DNA of 15,287 nucleotides, taken from NCBI GenBank assembly GCA_009760855.2, contig WPIO01000637.1, forward strand, positions 1-15,287. The letters run 5' to 3'. Below, in pieces: positions 1 through 9,370 of this stretch. Source of the DNA: Cristatella mucedo. Taxonomy: Eukaryota > Bryozoa > Phylactolaemata > Cristatellidae. Each line of letters opens with the position of its first letter. Within the stretch, counting starts at the first letter, position 1. The position numbers and the translations under genes are program-made. The notes beneath the pieces were generated by a model. That model was not told the origin of the DNA. It did not search any database and worked only from the letters and a program-made list of their open reading frames with translations.

Positions 1-56
1 CAGATCGCGGAATATGTAGAAACTTCAAATCTGCATTTCGGAGCGTGCGCTGACTG

Positions 57-71
57 GCAGCAGAGTGCTGC
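57..71. repeat. Inverted repeat / potential hairpin in each unit (shown in unit 1)
   Basis: GCAGCA at 57-62 is the exact reverse complement of TGCTGC at 66-71, separated by GAG. An alternative longer pairing joins TGG at 55-57 with CCA at 73-75 across a two-base bulge. The element recurs at the same place in nearly every unit. The right arm is almost never changed, whereas the left arm varies in a minority of units: G57 to A in units starting at 373, 1489, 4410, 12719 and 12967, loss of one G in units starting at 621, 2483 and 7884, and ATGCAG or TTGCAG forms elsewhere. Short dyads are common in satellites; whether this one extrudes or binds a protein is unknown. Confidence 0.8.
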
Positions 72-86
72 ACCATGTTTAAAGCA

Positions 87-123
87 TTTCGCACGTAAAT
101 AACACGTTTCGCACAAGTTCGCA
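87..123. repeat. Internal TTCGCA sub-repeats within the monomer (shown in unit 1)
   Basis: TTTCGCAC occurs at 87-94 and again at 107-114, and a third TTCGCA lies at 118-123. The TTCG cores therefore start at 88, 108 and 118, spaced 20 and 10 bp apart, close to whole helical turns. A fourth TTCG starts at 37, but only in units with T at 37. ACGT also repeats at 93-96 and 104-107. The pattern suggests this third of the unit grew from a shorter ancestral repeat, or that it presents in-phase protein sites. Both readings are inference. Confidence 0.7.
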
Positions 124-620
124 TCAGATCGCGGAATATGTAGAAACTTATAATCTGCATTTCGGAGCGTGGGCTGACTGGCAGCAGAGTGCTGCACCAT
201 GTTTAAAGCATTTCGCACGTAAATAACACGTTTCGCACAAGTTCGCACCAGATCGCGGAATATGTAGAAACTTCAAATCTGCATTTCGGAGCGTGCGCTG
301 ACTGGCAGCAGAGTGCTGCACCATGTTTAAAGCATTTCGCACGTAAATAACACGTTTCGCACGAGTTCGCATCAGATCGCGGAATATGTAGAAACTTCAA
401 ATCTGCTTTTCGGAGCGTGCGCTGACTGACAGCAGAGTGCTGCACCATGTTTAAAGCATTTCGCACGTAAATAACACGTTTCGCACAAGTTCGCACCAGA
501 TCGCGGAATATGTAGAAACTTTAAATCTGCATTTCGGAGCGTGCGCTGACTGGCAGCAGAGTGCTGCACCATGTTTAAAGCATTTCGCACGTAAATAACA
601 CGTTTCGCACAAGTTCGCAG

Positions 621-992
621 CAGATCGCAGAATATGTAGAAACGTATATTCTGCATGTCGGAGCGTGCTCTGACTGCAGCAGAGTGCTGCACCATGTTTA
701 AAGCATTTCGCACGTAAATAACACGTTTCGCACGAGTTCGCGGCAGATCGCGGAATATGTAAAACTTTAAATCTGCATGTCGGAGCGTGCGCTGACTGGC
801 AGCAGAGTGCTGCACCATGTTTAAAGCATTTCGCACGTAAATAACACGTTTCGCACGAGTTCGCAGCAGATCGCGGAATATCTAGAAACTTCAAATCTGC
901 ATGTCGGAGCGTGCGCTGACTTGCAGCAGAGTGCTGCACCATGTTTAAAGCATTTCGCACGTAAAAAGCACGTTTCGCGCACGAGTTCGCAG
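621..992. repeat. Indel cluster across three consecutive units (123, 123 and 126 bp)
   Basis: Unit 6 (621-743) lost one G before the inverted repeat and carries the GTATATT variant. Unit 7 (744-866) lost one base in its GTAGAAAC segment, giving GTAAAAC. Unit 8 (867-992) gained GC within TTCGCGCACG and also has a mutated GTAAAAAGCAC segment. The net change over the three units is zero. Together with stop-motif losses these shifts create the longest minus-strand open frame of the window, at 451-1152. That frame is a by-product of the indels rather than a gene. Confidence 0.85.
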
Positions 993-3473
993 CAGATCGC
1001 GGAATATGTAGAAACTTTAAATCTGCATGTCGGAGCGTGCCCTGACTGGCAGCAGAGTGCTGCACCATGTTTAAAGCATTTCGCACGTAAATAACACGTT
1101 TCGCACGAGTTCGCATCAGATCGCGGAATATGTAGAAACTTAAAATCTGCATTTCGGAGCGTGCGCTGACTGGCAGCAGAGTGCTGCACCATGTTTAAAG
1201 CATTTCGCACGTAAATAACACGTTTCGCACGAGTTCGGAGCAGATCGCGGAATATGTAGAAACTTCAAATCTGCATGTCGGAGCGTGCGCTGACTGGCAG
1301 CAGAGTGCTGCACCATGTTTAAAGCATTTCGCACGTAAATAACACGTTTCGCACAAGTTCGCATCAGATCGCGGAATATGTAGAAACTTCAAATCTGCAT
1401 TTCGGAGCGTGCCCTGACTGGCAGCAGAGTGCTGCACCATGTTTAAAGCATTTCGCACGTAAATAACACGTTTCGCACAAGTTCGCATCAGATCGCGGAA
1501 TATGTAAAAACGTATATTCTGCATTTCGGAGCGTGCGCTGACTGACAGCAGAGTGCTGCACCATGTTTAAAGCATTTCGCACGTAAATAACACGTTTCGC
1601 ACAAGTTCGCAGCAGATCGCGGAATATGTAGAAACTTCAAATCTGCATGTCGGAGCGTGCGCTGACTGGCAGCAGAGTGCTGCACCATGTTTTAAAGCAT
1701 TTCGCACGTAAATAACACGTTTCGCACAAGTTCGCATCAGATCGCGGAATATGTAGAAACTTCAAATCTGCATTTCGGAGCGTGCGCTGACTGGCAGCAG
1801 AGTGCTGCACCATGTTTAAAGCATTTCGCACGTAAATAACACGTTTCGCACAAGTTCGCACCAGATCGCGGAATATGTAGAAACTTCAAATCTGCATTTC
1901 GGAGCGTGGGCTGACTGGCAGCAGAGTGCTGCACCATGTTTAAAGCATTTCGCACGTAAATAACACGTTTTCGCACAAGTTCGCATCAGATCGCGGAATA
2001 TGTAGAAACTTCAAATCTGCATTTCGGAGCGTGGGCTGACTGGCAGCAGAGTGCTGCACCATGTTTAAAGCATTTCGCACGTAAATAACACGTTTCGCAC
2101 GAGTTCGCATCAGATCGCGGAATATGTAGAAACTTCAAATCTGCATTTCGGAGCGTGCGCTGACTGGCAGCAGAGTGCTGCACCATGTTTAAAGCATTTC
2201 GCACGTAAATAACACGTTTCGCACGAGTTCGCACCAGATCGCGGAATATGTAGAAACTTTAAATCTGCATGTCGGAGCGTGCGCTGACTGGCAGCAGAGT
2301 GCTGCACCATGTTTAAAGCATTTCGCACGTAAATAACACGTTTCGCACGAGTTCGCACCAGATCGCGGAATATGTAGAAACTTCAAATCTGCATTTCGGA
2401 GCGTGTGCTGACTGGCAGCAGAGTGCTGCACCATGTTTAAAGCATTTCGCACGTAAATAACACGTTTCGCACGAGTTCGCACCAGATCGCGGAATATGTA
2501 GAAACTTTAAATCTGCATGTCGGAGCGTGCGCTGACTGCAGCAGAGTGCTGCACCATGTTTAAAGCATTTCGCACGTAAATAACACGTTTCGCACAAGTT
2601 CGCAGCAGATCGCGGAATATGTAGAAACTTTAAATCTGCATGTCGGAGCGTGCGCTGACTGGCAGCAGAGTGCTGCACCATGTTTAAAGCATTTCGCACG
2701 TAAATAACACGTTTCGCACGAGTTCGCAGCAGATCGCGGAATATGTAGAAACTTTAAATCTGCATGTCGGAGCGTGCGCTGACTGGCAGCAGAGTGCTGC
2801 ACCATGTTTAAAGCATTTCGCACGTAAATAACACGTTTCACACGAGTTCGCAGCAGATCGCGGAATATGTAGAAACTTCAAATCTGCATGTCGGAGCGTG
2901 CGCTGACTGGCAGCAGAGTGCTGCACCATGTTTAAAGCATTTCGCACGTAAATAACACGTTTCGCACAAGTTCGCATCAGATCGCGGAATATGTAGAAAC
3001 TTCAAATCTGCATTTCGGAGCGTGCGCTGACTGGCAGCAGAGTGCTGCACCATGTTTAAAGCATTTCGCACGTAAATAACACGTTTCGCACAAGTTCGCA
3101 CCAGATCGCGGAATATGTAGAAACTTTAAATCTGCATGTCGGAGCGTGCGCTGACTGGCAGCAGAGTGCTGCACCATGTTTAAAGCATTTCGCACGTAAA
3201 TAACACGTTTCGCACGAGTTCGCAGCAGATCGCGGAATATGTAGAAACTTCAAATCTGCATTTCGGAGCGTGCGCTGACTGGCAGCAGAGTGCTGCACCA
3301 TGTTTAAAGCATTTCGCACGTAAATAACACGTTTCGCACAAGTTCGCAGCAGATCGCGGAATATGTAGAAACTTCAAATCTGCATTTCGGAGCGTGCGCT
3401 GACATGCAGCAGAGTGCTGCACCATGTTTAAAGCATTTCGCACGTAAATAACACGTTTCGCACGAGTTCGCAG

Positions 3474-3540
3474 CAGATCGCGGAATATGTAGAAACTTTG
3501 CATTTCTCACGTAAATAACACGTTTCGCACGAGTTCGCAG
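3474..3540. repeat. Truncated satellite unit of 67 bp
   Basis: This is the only grossly short unit. Consensus positions 1-26 are joined directly to position 84 onward, so the 57 bases 27-83 are missing, including the inverted repeat, the conserved 66-80 stretch and TTTAAA. The consensus G at 91 is T here, giving CATTTCTCACG. The same 57-bp loss could also come from a 51-bp deletion between the two GCATTTCG copies (33-40 and 84-91) plus loss of six more bases. The flanking units from 3350 and 3541 are full length, so the array phase resumes at once. Confidence 0.95.
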
Positions 3541-4409
3541 CAGATCGCGGAATATGTAGAAACTTCAAATCTGCATGTCGGAGCGTGAGCTGACTGGCAG
3601 CAGAGTGCTGCACCATGTTTAAAGCATTTCGCACGTAAATAACACGTTTCGCACGAGTTCGCAGCAGATCGCGGAATATGTAGAAACTTCAAATCTGCAT
3701 TTCGGAGCGTGCGCTGACTGGCAGCAGAGTGCTGCACCATGTTTAAAGCATTTCGCACGTAAATAACACGTTTCGCACGAGTTCGCAGCAGATCGCGGAA
3801 TATGTAGAAACTTCAAATCTGCATGTCGGAGCGTGCGCTGACTGGCAGCAGAGTGCTGCACTATGTTTAAAAGCATTTCGCACGTAAATAACACGTTTCG
3901 CACGAGTTCAGAGCAGATCGCGGAATATGTAGAAACTTCAAATCTGCATGTCGGAGCGTGCGCTGACTGGCAGCAGAGTGCTGCACCATGTTTAAAGCAT
4001 TTCGCACGTAAATAACACGTTTCGCACGAGTTCGCAGCAGATCGCGGAATATGTAGAAACTTCAAATCTGCATTTCGGAGCGTGCGCTGACTGGCAGCAG
4101 AGTGCTGCACCATGTTTAAAGCATTTCGCACGTAAATAACACGTTTCGCACAAGTTCGCAGCAGATCGCGGAATATGTAGAAACTTCAAATCTGCATTTC
4201 GGAGCGTGGGCTGACTGGCAGCAGAGTGCTGCACCATGTTTAAAGCATTTCGCACGTAAATAACACGTTTCGCACAAGTTCGCACCAGATCGCGGAATAT
4301 GTAGAAACTTCAAATCTGCATTTCGGAGCGTGCGCTGACTGGCAGCAGAGTGCTGCACCATGTTTAAAGCATTTCGCACGTAAATAACACGTTTCGCACA
4401 AGTTCGCAT
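3541..4409. repeat. Near-consensus stretch, units 30-36
   Basis: Seven units follow the truncated one. Six are 124 bp; the unit from 3789 is 125 bp because of an extra A (TTTAAAAGC) and also carries the only change I see in the otherwise invariant 66-80 stretch, C74 to T at base 3862. That unit ends TTCAGAG rather than TTCGCAG, a junction seen again only at about 9611-9618. The units from 3914, 4038 and 4162 show the same order of variants at 37, 48-49 and 115 as the units from 10363, 10487 and 10611. No gene is visible. Confidence 0.8.
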
Positions 4410-4905
4410 CAGATCGCGGAATATGTAAAAACATATATTCTGCATTTCGGAGCGTGCGCTGACTGACAGCAGAGTGCTGCACCATGTTTAAAGCATTTAG
4501 CACGTAAATAACACGTTTCGCACAAGTTCGCACCAGATCGCGGAATATGTAGAAACTTCAAATCTGCATTTCGGAGCGTGGGCTGACTGGCAGCAGAGTG
4601 CTGCACCATGTTTAAAGCATTTCGCACGTAAATAACACGTTTCGCACAAGTTCGCATCAGATCGCGGAATATGTAGAAACGTATATTCTGCATTTCGGAG
4701 CGTGCTCTGACTGACAGAAGAGTGCTGCACCATGTTTAAAGCATTTCGCACGTAAATAACACGTTTCGCACAAGTTCGCACCAGATCGCGGAATATGTAG
4801 AAACTTTAAATCTGCATGTCGGAGCGTGCACTGACTGGCAGCAGAGTGCTGCACCATGTTTAAAGCATTTCGCACGTAAATAACACGTTTCGCAAGAGTT
4901 CGGAG

Positions 4906-5029
4906 CAGATCGCGGAATGTCTAGAAACTTCCAATCTGCCTGTCGGAGCGTGTTCTGACTTGCAGCAGAGTGCTGCACCATGTTTAATGTATTTCGCACG
5001 TAAATAACACGTTTCGCACGAGTTTGCAG
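4906..5029. repeat. Highly divergent unit 41
   Basis: Several changes from consensus are packed into one unit: GAATGTCTAG at 10-19, CTTCCAATCTGCCTG at about 23-37, GTTCTGACTTGCAG in the middle, and TTTAATGTATTTCG, which destroys the TTTAAA site. It follows a unit ending CGCAAGAGTTCGGAG and ends in TTTGCAG. Unit 50 (from 6023) is its nearest relative, nine units downstream. Confidence 0.85.
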
Positions 5030-6022
5030 CAGATCGCGGAAGATGTAGAAACTTCAAATCTGCATGTCGGAGCGTGCCCTGACATGCAGCAGATTGCTGC
5101 ACCATGTTTAAAGCATTTCGCACGTAAATAACACGTTTCGCACGAGTTCGCAGCAGATCGCGGAATATGTAGAAACTTCAAATCTGCATGTCGGAGCGTG
5201 CGCTGACTGGCAGCAGAGTGCTGCACCATGTTTAAAGCATTTCGCACGTAAATAACACGTTTCGCACAAGTTCGCAGCAGATCGCGGAATATGTAGAAAC
5301 TTCAAATCTGCATGTCGGAGCGTGAGCTGACTGGCAGCAGAGTGCTGCACCATGTTTAAAGCATTTCGCACGTAAATAACACGTTTCGCACAAGTTTCGC
5401 ACCAGATCGCGGAATATGTAGAAACTTCAAATCTGCATGTCGGAGCGTGCGCTGACTGGCAGCAGAGTGCTGCACCATGTTTAAAGCATTTCGCACGTAA
5501 ATAACACGTTTCGCACAAGTTCGCATCAGATCGCGGAATATGTAGAAACTTCAAATCTGCATTTCGGAGCGTGAGCTGACTGGCAGCAGAGTGCTGCACC
5601 ATGTTTAAAGCATTTCGCACGTAAATAACACGTTTCGCACAAGTTCGCATCAGATCGCGGAATATGTAGAAACTTCAAATCTGCATTTCGGAGCGTGCGC
5701 TGACTGGCAGCAGAGTGCTGCACCATGTTTAAAGCATTTCGCACGTAAATAACACGTTTCGCACAAGTTCGCATCAGATCGCGGAATATGTAGAAACTTC
5801 AAATCTGCATTTCGGAGCGTGCGCTGACTGGCAGCAGAGTGCTGCACCATGTTTAAAGCATTTCGCACGTAAATAACACGTTTCGCACAAGTTCGCACCA
5901 GATCGCGGAATATGTAGAAACTTTAAATCTGCATGTCGGAGCGTGCGCTGACTGGCAGCAGAGTGCTGCACCATGTTTAAAGCATTTCGCACATAAATAA
6001 CACGTTTCGCAAGAGTTCGGAG

Positions 6023-6146
6023 CAGATCGCGGAATGCCTAGAAACTTCCAATCTGCCTGTCGGAGCGTGTGCTGACTTGCAGCAGAGTGCTGCACCATGT
6101 TTAATGCATTTCGCACGAAAATAACACGTTTCGCACGAGTTTGCAG
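6023..6146. repeat. Highly divergent unit 50, relative of unit 41
   Basis: It shares with the unit from 4906 the G at 14, CTTCCAATCTGCCTG, the CTTGCAG middle, TTTAATG in place of TTTAAAG, the TTTGCAG end and the preceding CGCAAGAGTTCGGAG. It differs by GCCTAG in place of GTCTAG, GTG in place of GTT before CTGAC, TGCATT in place of TGTATT, and GCACGAAAATAA in place of GCACGTAAATAA. Its second half is repeated in the unit from 13839. Confidence 0.85.
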
Positions 6147-6766
6147 CAGATCGCGGAATATGTAGAAACTTTAAATCTGCATGTCGGAGCGTGCACTGAC
6201 TGGCAGCAGAGTGCTGCACCATGTTTAAAGCATTTCGCACGTTAATAACACGTTTGGCACGAGTTCGCAGCAGATCGCGGAATATGTAGAAACTTTAAAT
6301 CTGCATGTCGGAGCGTGCGCTGGCTGGCAACAAAGTGCTGCACCATGTTTAAAGCATATCGAACGTAAATAACACGTTTCGCACGAGTTCGCAGCAAATC
6401 GCGGAATATGTAGAAACTTCAAATCTGCATTTCGGAGCGTGGGCTGACTGGCAGCAGAGTGCTGCACCATGTTTAAAGCATTTCGAACGTAAATAACACG
6501 ATTCGCACAAGTTTGCATCAGATCGCGGAATATGTAGAAACGTATATTCTGCATTTCGGAGCGTGAGCTGACTGACTGCAGAGTGCTGCACCATGTTTAA
6601 AGCATTTCGCACGTAAATAACACGTTTCGCACAAGTTCGCACCAGATCGCGGAATATGTAGAAACTTTAAATCTGCATGTAAAAGCGTGCACTGACTGGC
6701 AGCAGAGTGCTGCACCATGTTTAAAGCATTTCGCACGTAAATAACACGTTTCGCACGAGTTCGCAC
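6101..6766. repeat. Duplicated multi-unit segment, copy 1 (about 5.4 units)
   Basis: This 666-bp segment aligns without gaps to 13917-14582 at a constant offset of 7816 bp. By eye I count ten substitutions over its first 542 bp, and about four more in the last unit, where copy 1 alone has GTAAAAGCG. Shared rare features, in order, are TTTAATGC, GCACGAAAATAA, GTTTGCAG, CACGTTAATAAC, TTTGGCACG, TGGCTGGCAACAAAG, CATATCGAACG, GCAAATCGCGG, CATTTCGAACG, CACGATTCG, GTTTGCATC and GTATATT. Several of these occur nowhere else in the window, so the two segments share a recent common origin. Confidence 0.9.
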
Positions 6767-6890
6767 CAGATCGCGGAATATGTAGAAACTTCAAATCTGC
6801 ATTTCGGAGCGTGCGGTGACTGGCAGCAGAGTGCTGCACCATGTTTAATGCATTTCGCACGTAAATAACACGTTTCGCACGAGTTCGGAG

Positions 6891-9370
6891 CAGATCGCGG
6901 AATATCTAGAAACTTCAAATCTGCATGTCGGAGCGTGCGCTGACTGGCAGCAGAGTGCTGCACCATGTTTAAAGCATTTCGCACGTAAATAACACGTGTC
7001 GCACAAGTTCGCATCAGATCGCGGAATATGTAGAAACTTCAAATCTGCATTTCGGAGCGTGCCCTGACTGGCAGCAGAGTGCTGCACCATGTTTAAAGCA
7101 TTTCGCACGTAAATAACACGTTTCGCACAAGTTCGCATCAGATCGCGGAATATGTAGAAACTTCAAATCTGCATTTCGGAGCGTGCGCTGACTGGCAGCA
7201 GAGTGCTGCACCATGTTTAAAGCATTTCGCACGTAAATAACACGTTTCGCACAAGTTCGCACCAGATCGCGGAATATGTAGAAACTTCAAATCTGCATTT
7301 CGGAGCGTGCGCTGACTGGCAGCAGAGTGCTGCACCATGTTTAAAGCATTTCGCACGTAAATAACACGTTTCGCACAAGTTCGCATCAGATCGCGGAATA
7401 TGTAGAAACTTCAAATCTGCATGTCGGAGCGTGCGCTGACTGGCAGCAGAGTGCTGCACCATGTTTTAAAGCATTTCGCACGTAAATAACACGTTTCGCA
7501 CAAGTTCGCATCAGATCGCGGAATATGTAGAAACTTCAAATCTGCATGTCGGAGCGTGCGCTGACTGGCAGCAGAGTGCTGCACCATGTTTAAAGCATTT
7601 CGCACGTAAATAACACGTTTCGCACGAGTTCGCACCAGATCGCGGAATATGTAGAAACTTCAAATCTGCATTTCGGAGCGTGGGCTGACTGGCAGCAGAG
7701 TGCTGCACCATGTTTAAAGCATTTCGCACGTAAATAACACGTTTCGCACGAGTTCGCAGCAGATCGCGGAATATGTAGAAACGTCAAATCTGCATTTCGG
7801 AGCGTGCTCTGACTAACAGAAGAGTGCTGCACCATGTTTAAAGCATTTCGCACGTAAATAACACGTTTCGCACAAGTTCGCAGCAGATCGCGGAATATGT
7901 AGAACTTTAAGTCTGCATGTCGGAGCGTGCGCTGACTGCAGCAGAGTGCTGCACCATGTTTAAAGCATTTCGCACGTAAATAACACGTTTCGCACGAGTT
8001 CGCACCAGATCGCGGAATATGTAGAAACTTTAAATCTGCATGTCGGAGCGTGCGCTGACTGGCAGCAGAGTGCTGCACCATGTTTAAAGCATTTCGCACG
8101 TAAATAACACGTTTCGCACGAGTTCGCAGCAGATCGCGGAATATGTAGAAACTTCAAATCTGCATTTCGGAGCGTGCGCTGACTGGCAGCAGAGTGCTGC
8201 ACCATGTTTAAAGCATTTCGCACGTAAATAACACGTTTCGCACAAGTTCGCAGCAGATCGCGGAATATGTAGAAACTTCAAATCTGCATGTCGGAGCGTG
8301 CGCTGACTGGCAGCAGAGTGCTGCACCATGTTTAAAGCATTTCGCACGTAAATAACACGTTTCGCACGAGTTTCGCAGCAGATCGCGGAATATGTAGAAA
8401 CTTCAAATCTGCATTTCGGAGCGTGCGGCTGACTGGCAGCAGAGTGCTGCACCATGTTTAAAGCATTTCGCACGTAAATAACACGTTTCGCACGAGTTCC
8501 CAGCAGATCGCGGAATATGTAGAAACTTCAAATCTGCATGTCGGAGCGTGCGCTGACTGGCAGCAGAGTGCTGCACCATGTTTAAAGCATTTCGCACGTA
8601 AATAACACGTTTCGCACGAGTTCGCATCAGATCGCGGAATGTGTAGAAACTTCAAATCTGCATGTCGGAGCGTGCCCTGACTGGCAGCAGAGTGCTGCAC
8701 CATGTTTAAAGCATTTCGCACGTAAATAACACGTTTCGCACGAGTTCGCAGCAGATCGCGGAATATGTAGAAACTTTAAATCTGCATTTCGGAGCGTGCG
8801 CTGACTGGCAGCAGAGTGCTGCACCATGTTTAAAGCATTTCGCACGTAAATAACACGTTTCGCACAAGTTCGCATCAGATCGCGGAATATGTAGAAACTT
8901 CAAATCTGCATTTCGGAGCGTGCGCTGACTGGCAGCAGAGTGCTGCACCATGTTTAAAGCATTTCGCACGTAAATAACACGTTTCGCACGAGTTCGGAGC
9001 AGATCGCGGAATATGTAGAAACTTCAAATCTGCATGTCGGAGCGTGCGCTGACTGGCAGCAGAGTGCTGCACCATGTTTAAAGCATTTCGCACGTAAATA
9101 ACACGTTTCGCACGAGTTCGCAGCAGATCGCAGAATATGTAGAAACTTCAAATCTGCATGTCGGAGCGTGCGCTGACTGGCAGCAGAGTGCTGCACCATG
9201 TTTAAAGCATTTCGCACGTAAATAACACGTTTCGCACGAGTTCGCAGCAGATCGCGGAATATGTAGAAACGTAAATCTGCATGTCGGAGCGTGCGCTGAC
9301 TTGCAGCAGAGTGCTGCACCATGTTTAAAGCATTTCGCACGTAAATAACACGTTTCGCACGAGTTCGCAG
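6891..9370. repeat. Near-consensus zone with scattered small indels, units 57-76
   Basis: Twenty units, fourteen of them 124 bp. Length variants start at 7387 (extra T, GTTTTAAAG), 7884 (122 bp, two single-base losses), 8254 (extra T before the junction), 8379 (extra G, GTGCGGCTG) and 9248 (123 bp, ACGTAAATC). The unit from 7760 has AACGTCAAATC and CTAACAGAAG, an intermediate between consensus and the GTATATT subfamily. No gene is visible. Confidence 0.8.

Larger units (their letters stand above)
1..124 (+). repeat. Reference satellite monomer (unit 1), used for unit coordinates
   Basis: This unit is close to the array consensus and defines the numbering used in the other entries. It holds 58 G+C of 124 bases and ten CpG sites, at 6, 8, 39, 44, 48, 90, 94, 105, 110 and 120. 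An eleventh appears at 114 in units with G at 115. Landmarks are GATC at 3-6, an AT-rich stretch at about 11-30, GCATTTCG at 33-40 and again at 84-91, the inverted repeat at 57-71, TTTAAA at 78-83, ACGT at 93-96 and 104-107, and TTTCGCAC at 87-94 and 107-114. The phase is arbitrary; the biological boundary of the unit cannot be read from the sequence. The + strand label only fixes orientation. Confidence 0.95.
1..3473. repeat. Mixed zone, units 1-28
   Basis: Twenty-eight closed units mix the common variants: C or T at 26, T or G at 37, A or G at 115, and T, C or G at 124. Rare forms include an altered 24-28 segment in unit 2 (from 125) and in unit 10 (from 1117), and GTATATT at about 24-30 in units 6 and 13 (from 621 and 1489). 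Small indels change the length of units starting at 621, 744, 867, 1613, 1862 and 2483. No gene or non-satellite sequence is visible. Confidence 0.9.
4410..6890. repeat. Divergent zone A, units 37-56
   Basis: This zone holds most of the rare variants in the left half of the window: CATTTAGCAC near 4493, CGCAAGAGTTCGGAG at 4891 and 6008, the strongly changed units from 4906 and 6023, GATTGCTGC near 5092, TGGCACGAG near 6255, TGGCTGGCAAC at 6321, CATATCGAACG near 6355, CGATTCG near 6499 and GTAAAAGCG near 6679. All units are 124 bp except the one from 5278 (125 bp, extra T at its end). The run 5278-5898 in the middle is near consensus. The variants are shared with zone B. No gene is visible. 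Confidence 0.8.

Noticed and set aside
57-71. Rho-independent terminator
   Set aside because: The stem is only 6 bp, has no following T run, and is repeated in every unit of a satellite array.
108-123. CENP-B box
   Set aside because: TTCGCACAAGTTCGCA keeps TTCG and the central A of NTTCGNNNNANNCGGGN but lacks the CGGG end. No better match was seen on either strand of the consensus.
3474-3540. Array boundary or insertion site at the short unit
   Set aside because: Both flanks continue the same array in the same orientation and phase; the unit is a simple internal deletion.
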